Below the pieces are notes generated by a model. That model ran no database searches, had not been told where the DNA came from, and saw only the letters and a list, made by a program, of their open reading frames with translations. From Succinivibrio sp. (GTDB taxonomy: Bacteria; Pseudomonadota; Gammaproteobacteria; Enterobacterales; Succinivibrionaceae), in the NCBI GenBank assembly GCA_017959135.1, contig JAGDBH010000191.1, forward strand, positions 1 through 5,176: a stretch of DNA of 5,176 nucleotides, in the 5' to 3' direction. Both the position numbers and the translations under genes were made by a program. Below, piece after piece: positions 1 through 5,176 of the stretch. Within the stretch, counting starts at the first letter, position 1; every line of letters starts with the position of its first letter.

Positions 1-1442
1 CCTGCAACAATATATCCAATCAGAGCACAGCTTGCTACAAGCAGAGCATATGGAAGCTGAGTGTAGACGTGTTCAATGTGAACACAGCCTGAACCTGCGG
101 AGGACAGAACTGTTGTATCTGAGATTGGAGAGCAGTGATCACCGAATACAGCACCAGCCAGAGTTGCTGATAGAGAGATGATAATAAGCTCTGATGATGA
201 TGGATCAATAGCCTGTGAAACCATTACCACGATAGGAATCAGAATACCGAAGGTTCCCCATGCAGTACCGGTAGAGAATGACAGGAAGCCTGCAATCACA
301 AAGATTACTGCTGGAAGAATAGCTCCAACAAAGCCGATATCATTCTGAACAATTGAGGAAATGAATTCAGGAGCCTGCAGTAAATCACGGGTTACACCTG
401 AGATAGTCCATGCAAAGGTCAGAATCATGTTTGCAGGAATCATTGCCTGAACACCACGCAGTACACCATCCATGAATTCCTTTAGGGATAGAACCTTTCT
501 TGGAACCAGCATCAGGAAGGATACGAACAGAGCACAGGTTGAAGCTAGTACTAATGCAAGTGATGAATCGGTATTACCAAAGGCACCGCCTAAAGTATGG
601 TAAGCCTCATCCTCACCCCAGTATCCGCCGACATAAAGCATGAACAGGATTGCAAATACAATCAGGGCCAGCATTGGAACAATCATATCCCACATGGTGC
701 CGTCACCTTTGATTTCCATATCAGAGGAGGTATCCTGATTTGAGGTTGGCTTTGGAGGATTCTTTAATGCTGACTGCTCTGCCTTAAGCATAGGTCCGAA
801 ATCAACATTGAAGATACATACAAGCACAACCATAAGAATTGACATCAGAGCATAGAAATTCCAAGGAATTGCCGCTACGAAAGCACCGATATCTGATTCA
901 AAGGCCTTGGTTGCCTTAAGGTTGGAACCTACAGCAGCAGCCCAGGATGAAATTGGGGCGATGATACAGATAGGAGCTGCTGTTGCATCAATAATATATG
1001 CAAGCTTGGCTCTTGAGATTCTGTATTTGTCTGTAATTGGTCTCATAACAGTACCAACAGTCAGACAGTTGAAATAGTCATCAATGAAAATAAATGCACC
1101 AAGTGCTGATGTAGAGAGTAATGCGGAACGTCTGCCCTTGATTTTGGTGGTTGCCCAGTTGCCGTATGCCTTAGATGCACCTGCAAGGTAAATTACATAT
1201 ACCAGAGCACCAAGCAGTGAGCAGAACAGAACAATGTTTAAATCAAATTTGTTTCCCATTACTTTAACAGTAGTCTGAAGGGTATCAATGACAACATTGC
1301 CGTCAGTTTTCAGGGTATAGATAAGAGTTCCTGAAAGAATACCCAATAGCAGAGAAGAGAATACTTCTTTTGTAATCAGAGCTAATGCTACTGCGATAAC
1401 AGGAGGCAGCAGTGAAAGTGCCCCCACATAAACTGGATCCAT
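1..1442 (-). CDS. nhaC: Na+/H+ antiporter, NhaC family (3' end cut by window edge)
   Basis: Inner-membrane secondary transporter of the NhaC family, expected to exchange internal Na+ for external H+ in sodium and pH homeostasis. 480 codons are visible from ATG at 1442 with no internal stop, and the C-terminus lies beyond base 1. The chain is a series of hydrophobic segments broken by one long polar loop (about residues 219-250). Family-like blocks are an acidic pair in FIDDYFNCLTVG (119-130), FSTGTAWGTFGI (389-400) and GDHCSPISDTT (434-444), followed by the histidine-rich HIEHVYTQLPY (455-465). These resemble the conserved core of NhaC proteins, which usually run to roughly 450-530 residues, so only a short tail should be missing. 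The start is supported by AGGAG five bases upstream (1448-1452). Family assignment is firm. The transported ion is inferred, because some NhaC-superfamily members carry other substrates such as malate/lactate or amino acids. Confidence 0.9.
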   Translation of the reverse strand, partial: MDPVYVGALSLLPPVIAVALALITKEVFSSLLLGILSGTLIYTLKTDGNVVIDTLQTTVKVMGNKFDLNIVLFCSLLGALVYVIYLAGASKAYGNWATTKIKGRRSALLSTSALGAFIFIDDYFNCLTVGTVMRPITDKYRISRAKLAYIIDATAAPICIIAPISSWAAAVGSNLKATKAFESDIGAFVAAIPWNFYALMSILMVVLVCIFNVDFGPMLKAEQSALKNPPKPTSNQDTSSDMEIKGDGTMWDMIVPMLALIVFAILFMLYVGGYWGEDEAYHTLGGAFGNTDSSLALVLASTCALFVSFLMLVPRKVLSLKEFMDGVLRGVQAMIPANMILTFAWTISGVTRDLLQAPEFISSIVQNDIGFVGAILPAVIFVIAGFLSFSTGTAWGTFGILIPIVVMVSQAIDPSSSELIIISLSATLAGAVFGDHCSPISDTTVLSSAGSGCVHIEHVYTQLPYALLVASCALIGYIVA

Positions 1443-1472
1443 TTTTACTCCTGTTGGAAATTTTGCACCGCA

Positions 1473-1501
1473 ATTATACATCATTTTGAATTATGTGTCG
1501 T
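1473..1501 (-). promoter_or_regulatory. Probable sigma-70 promoter of the antiporter gene
   Basis: On the minus strand a perfect TATAAT (1473-1478) lies 17 bases downstream of ACGACA (1496-1501), which matches the -35 consensus TTGACA at the last four positions. Transcription would start near 1466 and give a leader of about 25 bases carrying the AGGAG ribosome site. The -10 match is strong and the -35 fair. Confidence 0.6.
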
Positions 1502-1518
1502 TTTTTGAGCATTATTGT

Positions 1519-1641
1519 CAGTTTACTGCCCATTTTGGTGAGGATAATAAACTGTCCATAATTCTGTCCTAAGATTAGATCTGATAGAATTGCGGCACGA
1601 ATTACCTATATATAGGTGTTATTGAGTTTTTCAGTTTATTA
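1519..1641. repeat. Three copies of a CAGTTTA word in the nhaC-pagP intergenic region
   Basis: CAGTTTA occurs at 1519-1525 and 1632-1638 on the plus strand and at 1548-1554 on the minus strand. The second and third copies share ten bases, CAGTTTATTA (1632-1641 and the complement of 1545-1554). The first two copies face each other. The arrangement could be binding sites for a regulator of the divergent pair, but in AT-rich intergenic DNA a seven-base word can recur by chance. No known operator consensus is matched with confidence. Confidence 0.3.
1604..1617. promoter_or_regulatory. Perfect 14-bp palindrome at a likely pagP promoter
   Basis: ACCTATATATAGGT reads the same on both strands and lies 37-50 bases before the pagP start. 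It contains TATATA, a plausible -10 element. TTGCGG at 1590-1595 is the nearest -35-like word, but its spacing to TATATA or TATAGG is only 11-15 bases, so a standard sigma-70 promoter is not well supported. The symmetry suits an operator or an activator-dependent promoter. The function is inferred. Confidence 0.35.
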
Positions 1642-1645
1642 ACTG
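1632..1645 (+). other. Short inverted repeat where the pagP ribosome site would be
   Basis: CAGTT (1632-1636) and AACTG (1641-1645) form a five-base-pair stem with a four-base loop, ending eight bases before the pagP ATG. The segment 1625-1653 has no purine-rich Shine-Dalgarno sequence. The hairpin is weak and overlaps the third CAGTTTA copy, so it may be part of a DNA site rather than an RNA structure. Confidence 0.3.
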
Positions 1646-1653
1646 CTTTTATT

Positions 1654-2229
1654 ATGACTAATATTAAAAAAATAATTTCTGCTACAGCATTAACTTCACT
1701 TTTATCCTCAGTACCTGCCGAGGCTACAGTTCTTGGTGAGTATATTGAGTCTGCATATAACTTTGTATGCAATGATGTAAAGTCTATTGTTGATGAACAT
1801 GACTACGATGTCTACGCTCCTCTGCATGCATGGCACAATCGCTATACCTATGACCATGAGCATACCAGCCGCTATAATGAGGATTCCTTCGGTTTTGGTC
1901 TTGGTATCTCCCATACTCTTGATGATGGTGACTGGTCAGGTCTTTATGCCATGGGCTTTGAGGATTCAAACTATCATCTTGAAACCTTCTTTGGATACGG
2001 CTATCAGTGGAACTGGACATTTGGCGATGAGAATCAGTGGCGTGCCGGTATCGGCTATACCATGGGCCTAACCCAGCGTCATGAGTACAAATATATTCCT
2101 GTTCCTCTGGCACTGCCTTTATTCGGTGTAGGCTACAGAGGTCTGAATCTGCAGGCAGCCTATGTACCTGGAGTACATAATAACGGAAATGTTCTGTTTA
2201 TCTTCGCAAGATATCAGTTCAGTCTATAG
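1654..2229 (+). CDS. pagP: Lipid A palmitoyltransferase PagP
   Basis: Outer-membrane eight-stranded barrel enzyme that moves a palmitate chain from a phospholipid to lipid A, which in enteric bacteria strengthens the envelope against cationic antimicrobial peptides. Residues 1-24 look like a signal peptide, with cleavage expected after A-E-A (A24). The segment 25-46 fits the N-terminal amphipathic helix. WHNRYTYD...RYNE (60-76) matches the E. coli WHARFAYD...RYNE block and holds catalytic His61 (H33 in mature E. coli numbering). The catalytic pair Asp104-Ser105 lies in MGFEDS. Gly-Tyr-Gly (114-116) keeps the glycine that lines the acyl-chain ruler, and YIPVPLALP (147-155) and YVPGVHNNGNV (170-180) keep the lateral-gate prolines. 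The length, 191 residues, is close to the E. coli 186. The chain ends in QFSL rather than the usual terminal phenylalanine. The ATG has no visible Shine-Dalgarno, but no better in-frame start exists because the signal peptide begins here. Confidence 0.93.
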   Translation: MTNIKKIISATALTSLLSSVPAEATVLGEYIESAYNFVCNDVKSIVDEHDYDVYAPLHAWHNRYTYDHEHTSRYNEDSFGFGLGISHTLDDGDWSGLYAMGFEDSNYHLETFFGYGYQWNWTFGDENQWRAGIGYTMGLTQRHEYKYIPVPLALPLFGVGYRGLNLQAAYVPGVHNNGNVLFIFARYQFSL

Positions 2230-2253
2230 CTTTTGCAGGTGTATAGATATGAG

Positions 2254-2280
2254 AAAGGCGCTGAAATCAGCGCCTTTTTT
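2254..2280. terminator. Rho-independent terminator between convergent genes
   Basis: AAAGGCGCTG (2254-2263) pairs with CAGCGCCTTT (2268-2277) across an AAAT loop, followed by a T run to 2280 that partly overlaps the stem. It ends pagP transcripts 24 bases after the stop. On the minus strand the same stem directly follows the SprA-like stop codon, but its T tract (TTTCTC) is poorer, so termination in that direction is likely but weaker. Confidence 0.9.
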
Positions 2281-3177
2281 CTAACTCTCGGATAAACTTG
2301 CACGAGGCTTGGAATCCGGCTGAGATTCTGTCTTGATATCCTCTGCCTCAACCTTTATATCGGTGGATTCTTCCTCGCCCTCTGAAGCATCTTTACTCTT
2401 CATCTCTTCCTGTTGCTGCTTTGCCTTTTCCATCTGAGCTTCATTTAATGTCTGCTGAGCCTCAGCTGCAACCTTCATATCCTGACCTGATGGTTCTGCA
2501 GGAGCTTTTGCGGCCTTGATGACAATCCTCATTTTCTGGATTGTCTTATCAGGATCGCTTTCCTCTGAGGTATCAATATTTACATGACCACCTACAGCAT
2601 AGTCCTTTCCGTCAGGACCTTTCTTATATTCGTATACAGGAGCGCTGGCATACTGGCCGCCTGCACTCTGATGAGCTTTTTCATGTGTCTTTACTTCCTG
2701 ATCTCGTTTCTTAAGCTCGTCAAGCTCAGCCTGTTCCGTGTCAGAAAGCTCATCACCATTTGATTTCTTGTCGTTTTCCTTATCTATCTGTTTCTTATCT
2801 TTCTCTTTATCATCCTTATTCTCAGGATCAGTCTTTATTGCTTCATCTGATACAGCTTCATCGTTTTCAGTATCCTCAGTCTTCTCCTGTGGAAGTTCCT
2901 GATTTTTAGATACTGATTTAGCTGCTTCCTCAATGCTGATGGTTGAGACCTGCTTATAAGCCATTAGGGCTTTGGAACGATTCTTTGAGAACAGATCGTC
3001 GTTGGATGCATCAAGAGGTTTTTCTGATAGGGTAACTACATCGTCCTGAAGAGTGTATTTCTTTTTCTCATCGTCCTCACGGTTACCTACCTGAGACACA
3101 GCAGTATTGTGAGCCTGATAAACTCTGTTCTCAGACCCCTCTATGCTATGTAAGTAAATGGTATTAACCAGTGACAT
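2281..3177 (-). CDS. SprA-related putative metalloprotease (CJM1_0395-like family)
   Basis: 298-residue protein, very rich in Lys, Glu, Asp and Ser, with no signal peptide or membrane segment. The recognisable core is at residues 158-233. HEKAH (165-169) is an HExxH zinc-protease signature, followed by GGQYAS, VYEYKKGPDGKDYAVGG, HVNIDTS and APAEPSGQD (225-233). This order is characteristic of the SprA-related family, annotated as putative metalloproteases on the motif alone. Substrate and activity are unknown. Residues about 90-155 are a charged, probably disordered linker, and 235-262 is a Gln/Glu/Lys-rich likely coiled coil ahead of an acidic tail. ATG at 3177 is chosen because GGAGAGG sits eight bases before it. 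A GTG at 3186 would overlap that site. Prs lies upstream on the same strand but is separated by a terminator. Family call is fairly sure; enzymatic function is inferred. Confidence 0.75.
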   Translation of the reverse strand: MSLVNTIYLHSIEGSENRVYQAHNTAVSQVGNREDDEKKKYTLQDDVVTLSEKPLDASNDDLFSKNRSKALMAYKQVSTISIEEAAKSVSKNQELPQEKTEDTENDEAVSDEAIKTDPENKDDKEKDKKQIDKENDKKSNGDELSDTEQAELDELKKRDQEVKTHEKAHQSAGGQYASAPVYEYKKGPDGKDYAVGGHVNIDTSEESDPDKTIQKMRIVIKAAKAPAEPSGQDMKVAAEAQQTLNEAQMEKAKQQQEEMKSKDASEGEEESTDIKVEAEDIKTESQPDSKPRASLSES

Positions 3178-3185
3178 AAAAAACA

Positions 3186-3192
3186 CCTCTCC
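3186..3192 (-). promoter_or_regulatory. Ribosome binding site deciding the SprA-like start
   Basis: GGAGAGG on the minus strand is placed eight bases from ATG at 3177. A longer reading from GTG at 3186 would begin on the last base of this site, leaving no spacing, so the shorter protein is preferred. Confidence 0.8.
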
Positions 3193-3203
3193 GTATTACA
3201 TGA

Positions 3204-3231
3204 TTAACGGCAGTGGACTTTATAAACTTGA
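3204..3231 (-). promoter_or_regulatory. Possible flagellar-type (sigma-28) promoter for the SprA-like gene
   Basis: On the minus strand TCAAGTTT (3224-3231) is followed after 12 bases by GCCGTTAA (3204-3211). The enteric sigma-28 consensus is TAAAGTTT-N11-GCCGATAA, so the boxes match 6 of 8 and 7 of 8, with the spacer one base too long. TATAAA (3219-3224) is an alternative sigma-70 -10 but has no good -35. A candidate only. Confidence 0.3.
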
Positions 3232-3272
3232 GGAAATTTTAAAAGATTTGATAAAAAGGAAGGTAGGATCAC

Positions 3273-3297
3273 AAAATAGGGCTCAAAAAGAGCCCTA
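3273..3297 (-). terminator. Rho-independent terminator downstream of prs
   Basis: On the minus strand TAGGGCTC (3290-3297 side) pairs with GAGCCCTA (3277-3284 side) around a five-T loop, giving an eight-pair GC-rich stem followed by TTTT (3273-3276). It begins eight bases after the prs stop, so it should end the prs transcript before the SprA-like gene. An adjoining word (3261-3267) can pair alternatively with 3294-3300. Confidence 0.85.
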
Positions 3298-3304
3298 CCT
3301 GTTA

Positions 3305-4249
3305 TTAACCGAACATTACAGAAATTGATTCGTCGTTGTTGATACGACGGATTGCTTCTGCAAGCATTGGAGCTAGAGAAACATATCTGAACTTGCCGGT
3401 TGACTTTAATTTCTCGGTTGCAGGAATGCTGTTGGTAACAACGATCTCATCGATTACGCTGTTCTTGATGTTCTCATAAGCATTGCCTGACAGAACTGGA
3501 TGAGTACCATAAGCGATAACCTTGGTTGCACCACGGTCCTTTAGGGCAGCAGCTGCCTTGCATAGGGTACCGCCGGTATCAATGATGTCATCAACGATGA
3601 TGCACTCTCTGTCCTTAACGTCACCAATCAGGTTCATAACCTCTGAAACGTTTGGCTTTGGACGACGCTTGTCGATGATAGCAATGTCTGCATCATTGAA
3701 TAGCTTAGCAATAGCACGTGCTCTAACCACACCACCCATATCAGGTGATACGATACATGGCTTGGTAAGACCAAGATTCTTCATATCCTCAACAAAAAGA
3801 TTTGATGAGTAGCAGTTGTCTACAGGAACATCAAAGAAGCCCTGGATCTGCTCAGCATGAAGATCAACAGTTAAAACTCTGTCTACACCAACTGATGAAA
3901 GTAAGTCTGCAACAACCTTAGCAGTGATAGGTACACGCTGTGAACGAACACGACGGTCCTGTCTTGCATAACCAAAGTAAGGAACAACAGCAGTAATACG
4001 ACCTGCAGATGCACGGCGTAATGCATCGATCATTACAAGAAGTTCCATTAGATTGTCATTGGTAGGTGCACAGGTTGACTGAATGATAAAGGTGTCACAT
4101 CCACGAATACATTCGTTGATCTGAATGTGAACTTCACCATCAGAGAAAGTATCAACAGTAGCATCAGATAGATTTGTGTATAAACATTTTGCAATTTCAT
4201 TTGCAAGCTCTGGAGTTGCATTTCCAGAGAAGAGTTTCAAGTCTGACAT
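3305..4249 (-). CDS. prs: Ribose-phosphate pyrophosphokinase (PRPP synthetase)
   Basis: Cytoplasmic enzyme that transfers pyrophosphate from ATP to ribose 5-phosphate, making PRPP for purine, pyrimidine, histidine, tryptophan and NAD synthesis. The 314-residue length matches E. coli Prs (315), and similarity runs end to end. Visible features are FSDGEV (35-40), the flexible catalytic loop in [15 protein letters not shown] (91-105), the metal-binding histidine in VDLHAEQ (His131), [15 protein letters not shown] (168-182), catalytic Lys194 in DKRRP, and the ribose-phosphate loop [10 protein letters not shown] (219-228). Cys-rich differences from E. coli (C22, C47, C51) lie outside these motifs. 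The ATG at 4249 has a modest AGAGA ribosome site six bases upstream, and translation ends at two consecutive TAA codons (3307 down to 3302). It appears monocistronic, with its own promoter and hairpins on both sides. All key residues are present, so it should be active. Confidence 0.98.
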   Translation of the reverse strand: MSDLKLFSGNATPELANEIAKCLYTNLSDATVDTFSDGEVHIQINECIRGCDTFIIQSTCAPTNDNLMELLVMIDALRRASAGRITAVVPYFGYARQDRRVRSQRVPITAKVVADLLSSVGVDRVLTVDLHAEQIQGFFDVPVDNCYSSNLFVEDMKNLGLTKPCIVSPDMGGVVRARAIAKLFNDADIAIIDKRRPKPNVSEVMNLIGDVKDRECIIVDDIIDTGGTLCKAAAALKDRGATKVIAYGTHPVLSGNAYENIKNSVIDEIVVTNSIPATEKLKSTGKFRYVSLAPMLAEAIRRINNDESISVMFG

Positions 4250-4287
4250 AGATTATCTCTAAATGTGATAAGTTGAAAGATGTGCAT

Positions 4288-4317
4288 ATTATACTCAAAA
4301 AAAACCTGTGATTTTAA
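4288..4317 (-). promoter_or_regulatory. Probable prs promoter
   Basis: Minus-strand TATAAT at 4288-4293 is a perfect -10. Eighteen bases upstream is TTAAAA (4312-4317), a four-of-six -35 match that falls inside the terminator/CRP-like dyad. A start near 4281 would give a leader of about 30 bases. The -10 is convincing and the -35 weak, which suggests that a strong -10 or an activator does the work. Confidence 0.55.
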
Positions 4318-4336
4318 TCACAGGTTAATTTTTTTT
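4297..4336. terminator. Bidirectional terminator hairpin between the ATPase gene and prs
   Basis: AACCTGTGAT (4303-4312) pairs perfectly with ATCACAGGTT (4317-4326) around a TTTA loop. Minus-strand transcripts from the ATPase gene, whose stop is at 4336-4338, meet the stem and then a T run (4297-4304). On the plus strand the stem is followed by eight T (4329-4336). The symmetric flanks make it a terminator in both directions. Confidence 0.85.
4307..4322. promoter_or_regulatory. Exact CRP-type core upstream of prs
   Basis: TGTGAT-N4-ATCACA is present with no mismatch to the conserved halves of the CRP (cAMP receptor protein) binding consensus. Its centre, near 4314.5, is about 33 bases upstream of the predicted prs start and covers the -35 region, a position that would more likely repress than activate. 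The same bases form the upper stem of the terminator hairpin, so the match may reflect stem symmetry alone. Confidence 0.35.
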
Positions 4337-5176
4337 CAGCTTAAAAGCCATCTTGTCAGATCTAATACTTTTATTCCTTCAATATCATAGTCTTCGTGTC
4401 CGGTATTGGCGATTAATATCTTCGGATACGAGTCTCTTATAGCCATTAATGGTTCAAGTTCTCTCTTAAGAGTCTCCTCTGAGCTGATATTGTCTGAAAC
4501 CTGAATATATATTTTTTCATTTGCTTTCATGGCAACGAAGTCGATTTCTTTCTGATACAGTTTTCCAACGTACAAATCGTAATTTCGTCTCAAAAGCTCA
4601 ATTGCAACTATATTCTCGTATGCTCGGCCATAATCCATGTTTCTTGTACCAAGCATTGCATAGCGGAAGCCTAGATCTGACAGATAGTATTTATCAGTGG
4701 TCTCAAGATATTTCTTTCCTTTGATGTCATATCTTTTTACTTTATAGAACATAAATCCGCTGCAAAGATATTTACTATAGTTTCCTATCTTAATATGGTT
4801 TGTTTCTGCTCCGCTTTGTTTGAATATTGCGTTGATTCTGCTTGCGGAGGTTAAATTTGAAATATTATCCATCAGGTAATCTGTTAAGGAATCAAGCAGT
4901 GATACTTCTCTAATTGAGTATTTATCCACAAGATCGCGTTTAATTACCGTATTGTATACATCCTTTATATAGGTGAGCTGATCATCTCTGTCTTTGTAAA
5001 CATAGGATCCTGCAAGTCCTCCGTTTGAGATATATGAATCAAGGACACGAGGTGTATCGATATCCAAATCATAATACCTGCAGTATTCCGCAAAACTGAA
5101 TGGATAAACCTGTATTTCTATATATCTTCCAGTAAAAAGGGTGGAGAGATCTGAACTTAAAAGGAATGCATTCGAG
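4336..5176 (-). CDS. AAA ATPase with DUF4143 C-terminal domain (5' end cut by window edge)
   Basis: 279 residues of the C-terminal part are visible, and the frame stays open to base 5175, so the true start and the P-loop ATPase region lie outside the window. An internal TTG at 5067 is not the start. The fragment opens with SNAFLLSSDLSTLFTGRY, the sensor-like strand typical of this AAA_14/DUF4143 family, then IEIQVYPFSFAEYC. A helical, winged-helix-like region follows (about residues 85-165). The terminal domain has GRAYEN (183-188) and a KEID...IYIQV block (209-226), resembling the PD-(D/E)xK nuclease-like fold with Gln in place of the usual catalytic Glu. Such proteins are common, often in many copies, in anaerobic bacteria. 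Their role is unclear, with toxin-antitoxin or transport-ATPase links proposed but not established. It seems to be transcribed alone here, ending at the bidirectional hairpin. Confidence 0.88.
   Translation of the reverse strand, partial: SNAFLLSSDLSTLFTGRYIEIQVYPFSFAEYCRYYDLDIDTPRVLDSYISNGGLAGSYVYKDRDDQLTYIKDVYNTVIKRDLVDKYSIREVSLLDSLTDYLMDNISNLTSASRINAIFKQSGAETNHIKIGNYSKYLCSGFMFYKVKRYDIKGKKYLETTDKYYLSDLGFRYAMLGTRNMDYGRAYENIVAIELLRRNYDLYVGKLYQKEIDFVAMKANEKIYIQVSDNISSEETLKRELEPLMAIRDSYPKILIANTGHEDYDIEGIKVLDLTRWLLS

Noticed and set aside
1515..1645. PhoP box controlling pagP, as in enteric bacteria
   Set aside because: A PhoP site needs two GTTTA-type words in direct repeat about 11 bases apart. 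The copies here are in mixed orientation and about 30-85 bases apart.
1708..2113. Overlapping open frames of 68, 94 and 109 residues within pagP
   Set aside because: They are shadows of the clear PagP frame, with His/Met-biased composition and no recognisable domains.
3178..3186. GTG start giving a 301-residue SprA-like protein
   Set aside because: The GTG overlaps the last base of GGAGAGG, whereas ATG at 3177 has the normal eight-base spacing.
3522..3812. 96-residue plus-strand frame antisense to prs
   Set aside because: It lies wholly inside the highly conserved prs coding region and reads as its complement. No ribosome site or family is recognised.
4521..4724. 67-residue plus-strand frame inside the ATPase gene
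   Set aside because: Shadow frame opposite the DUF4143 domain with no independent support.
4336..5067. A complete 243-residue gene starting at 5067
   Set aside because: The start there is an internal TTG. The frame stays open to the window edge, and the upstream residues match the family, so the gene is a 5'-truncated longer one.

Overview
The window looks like chromosomal DNA of a moderately AT-rich gammaproteobacterium. Two proteins support this. The ribose-phosphate pyrophosphokinase is close to the E. coli enzyme over its whole length, and there is a PagP lipid A palmitoyltransferase, an outer-membrane enzyme limited to some Gram-negative lineages. The codon style and the DUF4143-type ATPase suggest an anaerobic, gut-associated member such as the Succinivibrionaceae, but that placement is inference.

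Layout: bases 1-1442 (minus strand) hold most of an NhaC-family Na+/H+ antiporter whose 3' end lies outside the window. Bases 1443-1653 are a divergent intergenic region with an antiporter promoter, three copies of a CAGTTTA word and a perfect 14-bp palindrome. Bases 1654-2229 (plus) encode PagP. A hairpin terminator at about 2254-2280 separates it from the convergent minus-strand gene at 2281-3177, an SprA-like protein with an HExxH putative zinc-protease motif inside a very charged, low-complexity chain. Upstream of that gene, on the same strand, are a terminator and prs (3305-4249). Beyond prs is a strong dyad that is both a terminator hairpin and an exact CRP-type core. Last comes the C-terminal part of an AAA ATPase/DUF4143 protein (4336-5176, 5' end outside the window).

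The genes do not form an obvious pathway. Strong hairpins separate the three rightmost minus-strand genes, so each is probably its own transcription unit. The antiporter and PagP both act on the envelope (ion homeostasis and lipid A modification) and are divergently transcribed, but a functional link is not shown. I see no mobile element, CRISPR array, tRNA or rRNA, and no intergenic gap reaches 300 bases. The window is mostly ordinary. The points most worth a second look are the terminator/CRP-like dyad before prs, the architecture of the SprA-like protein, and the unusual leader of pagP.
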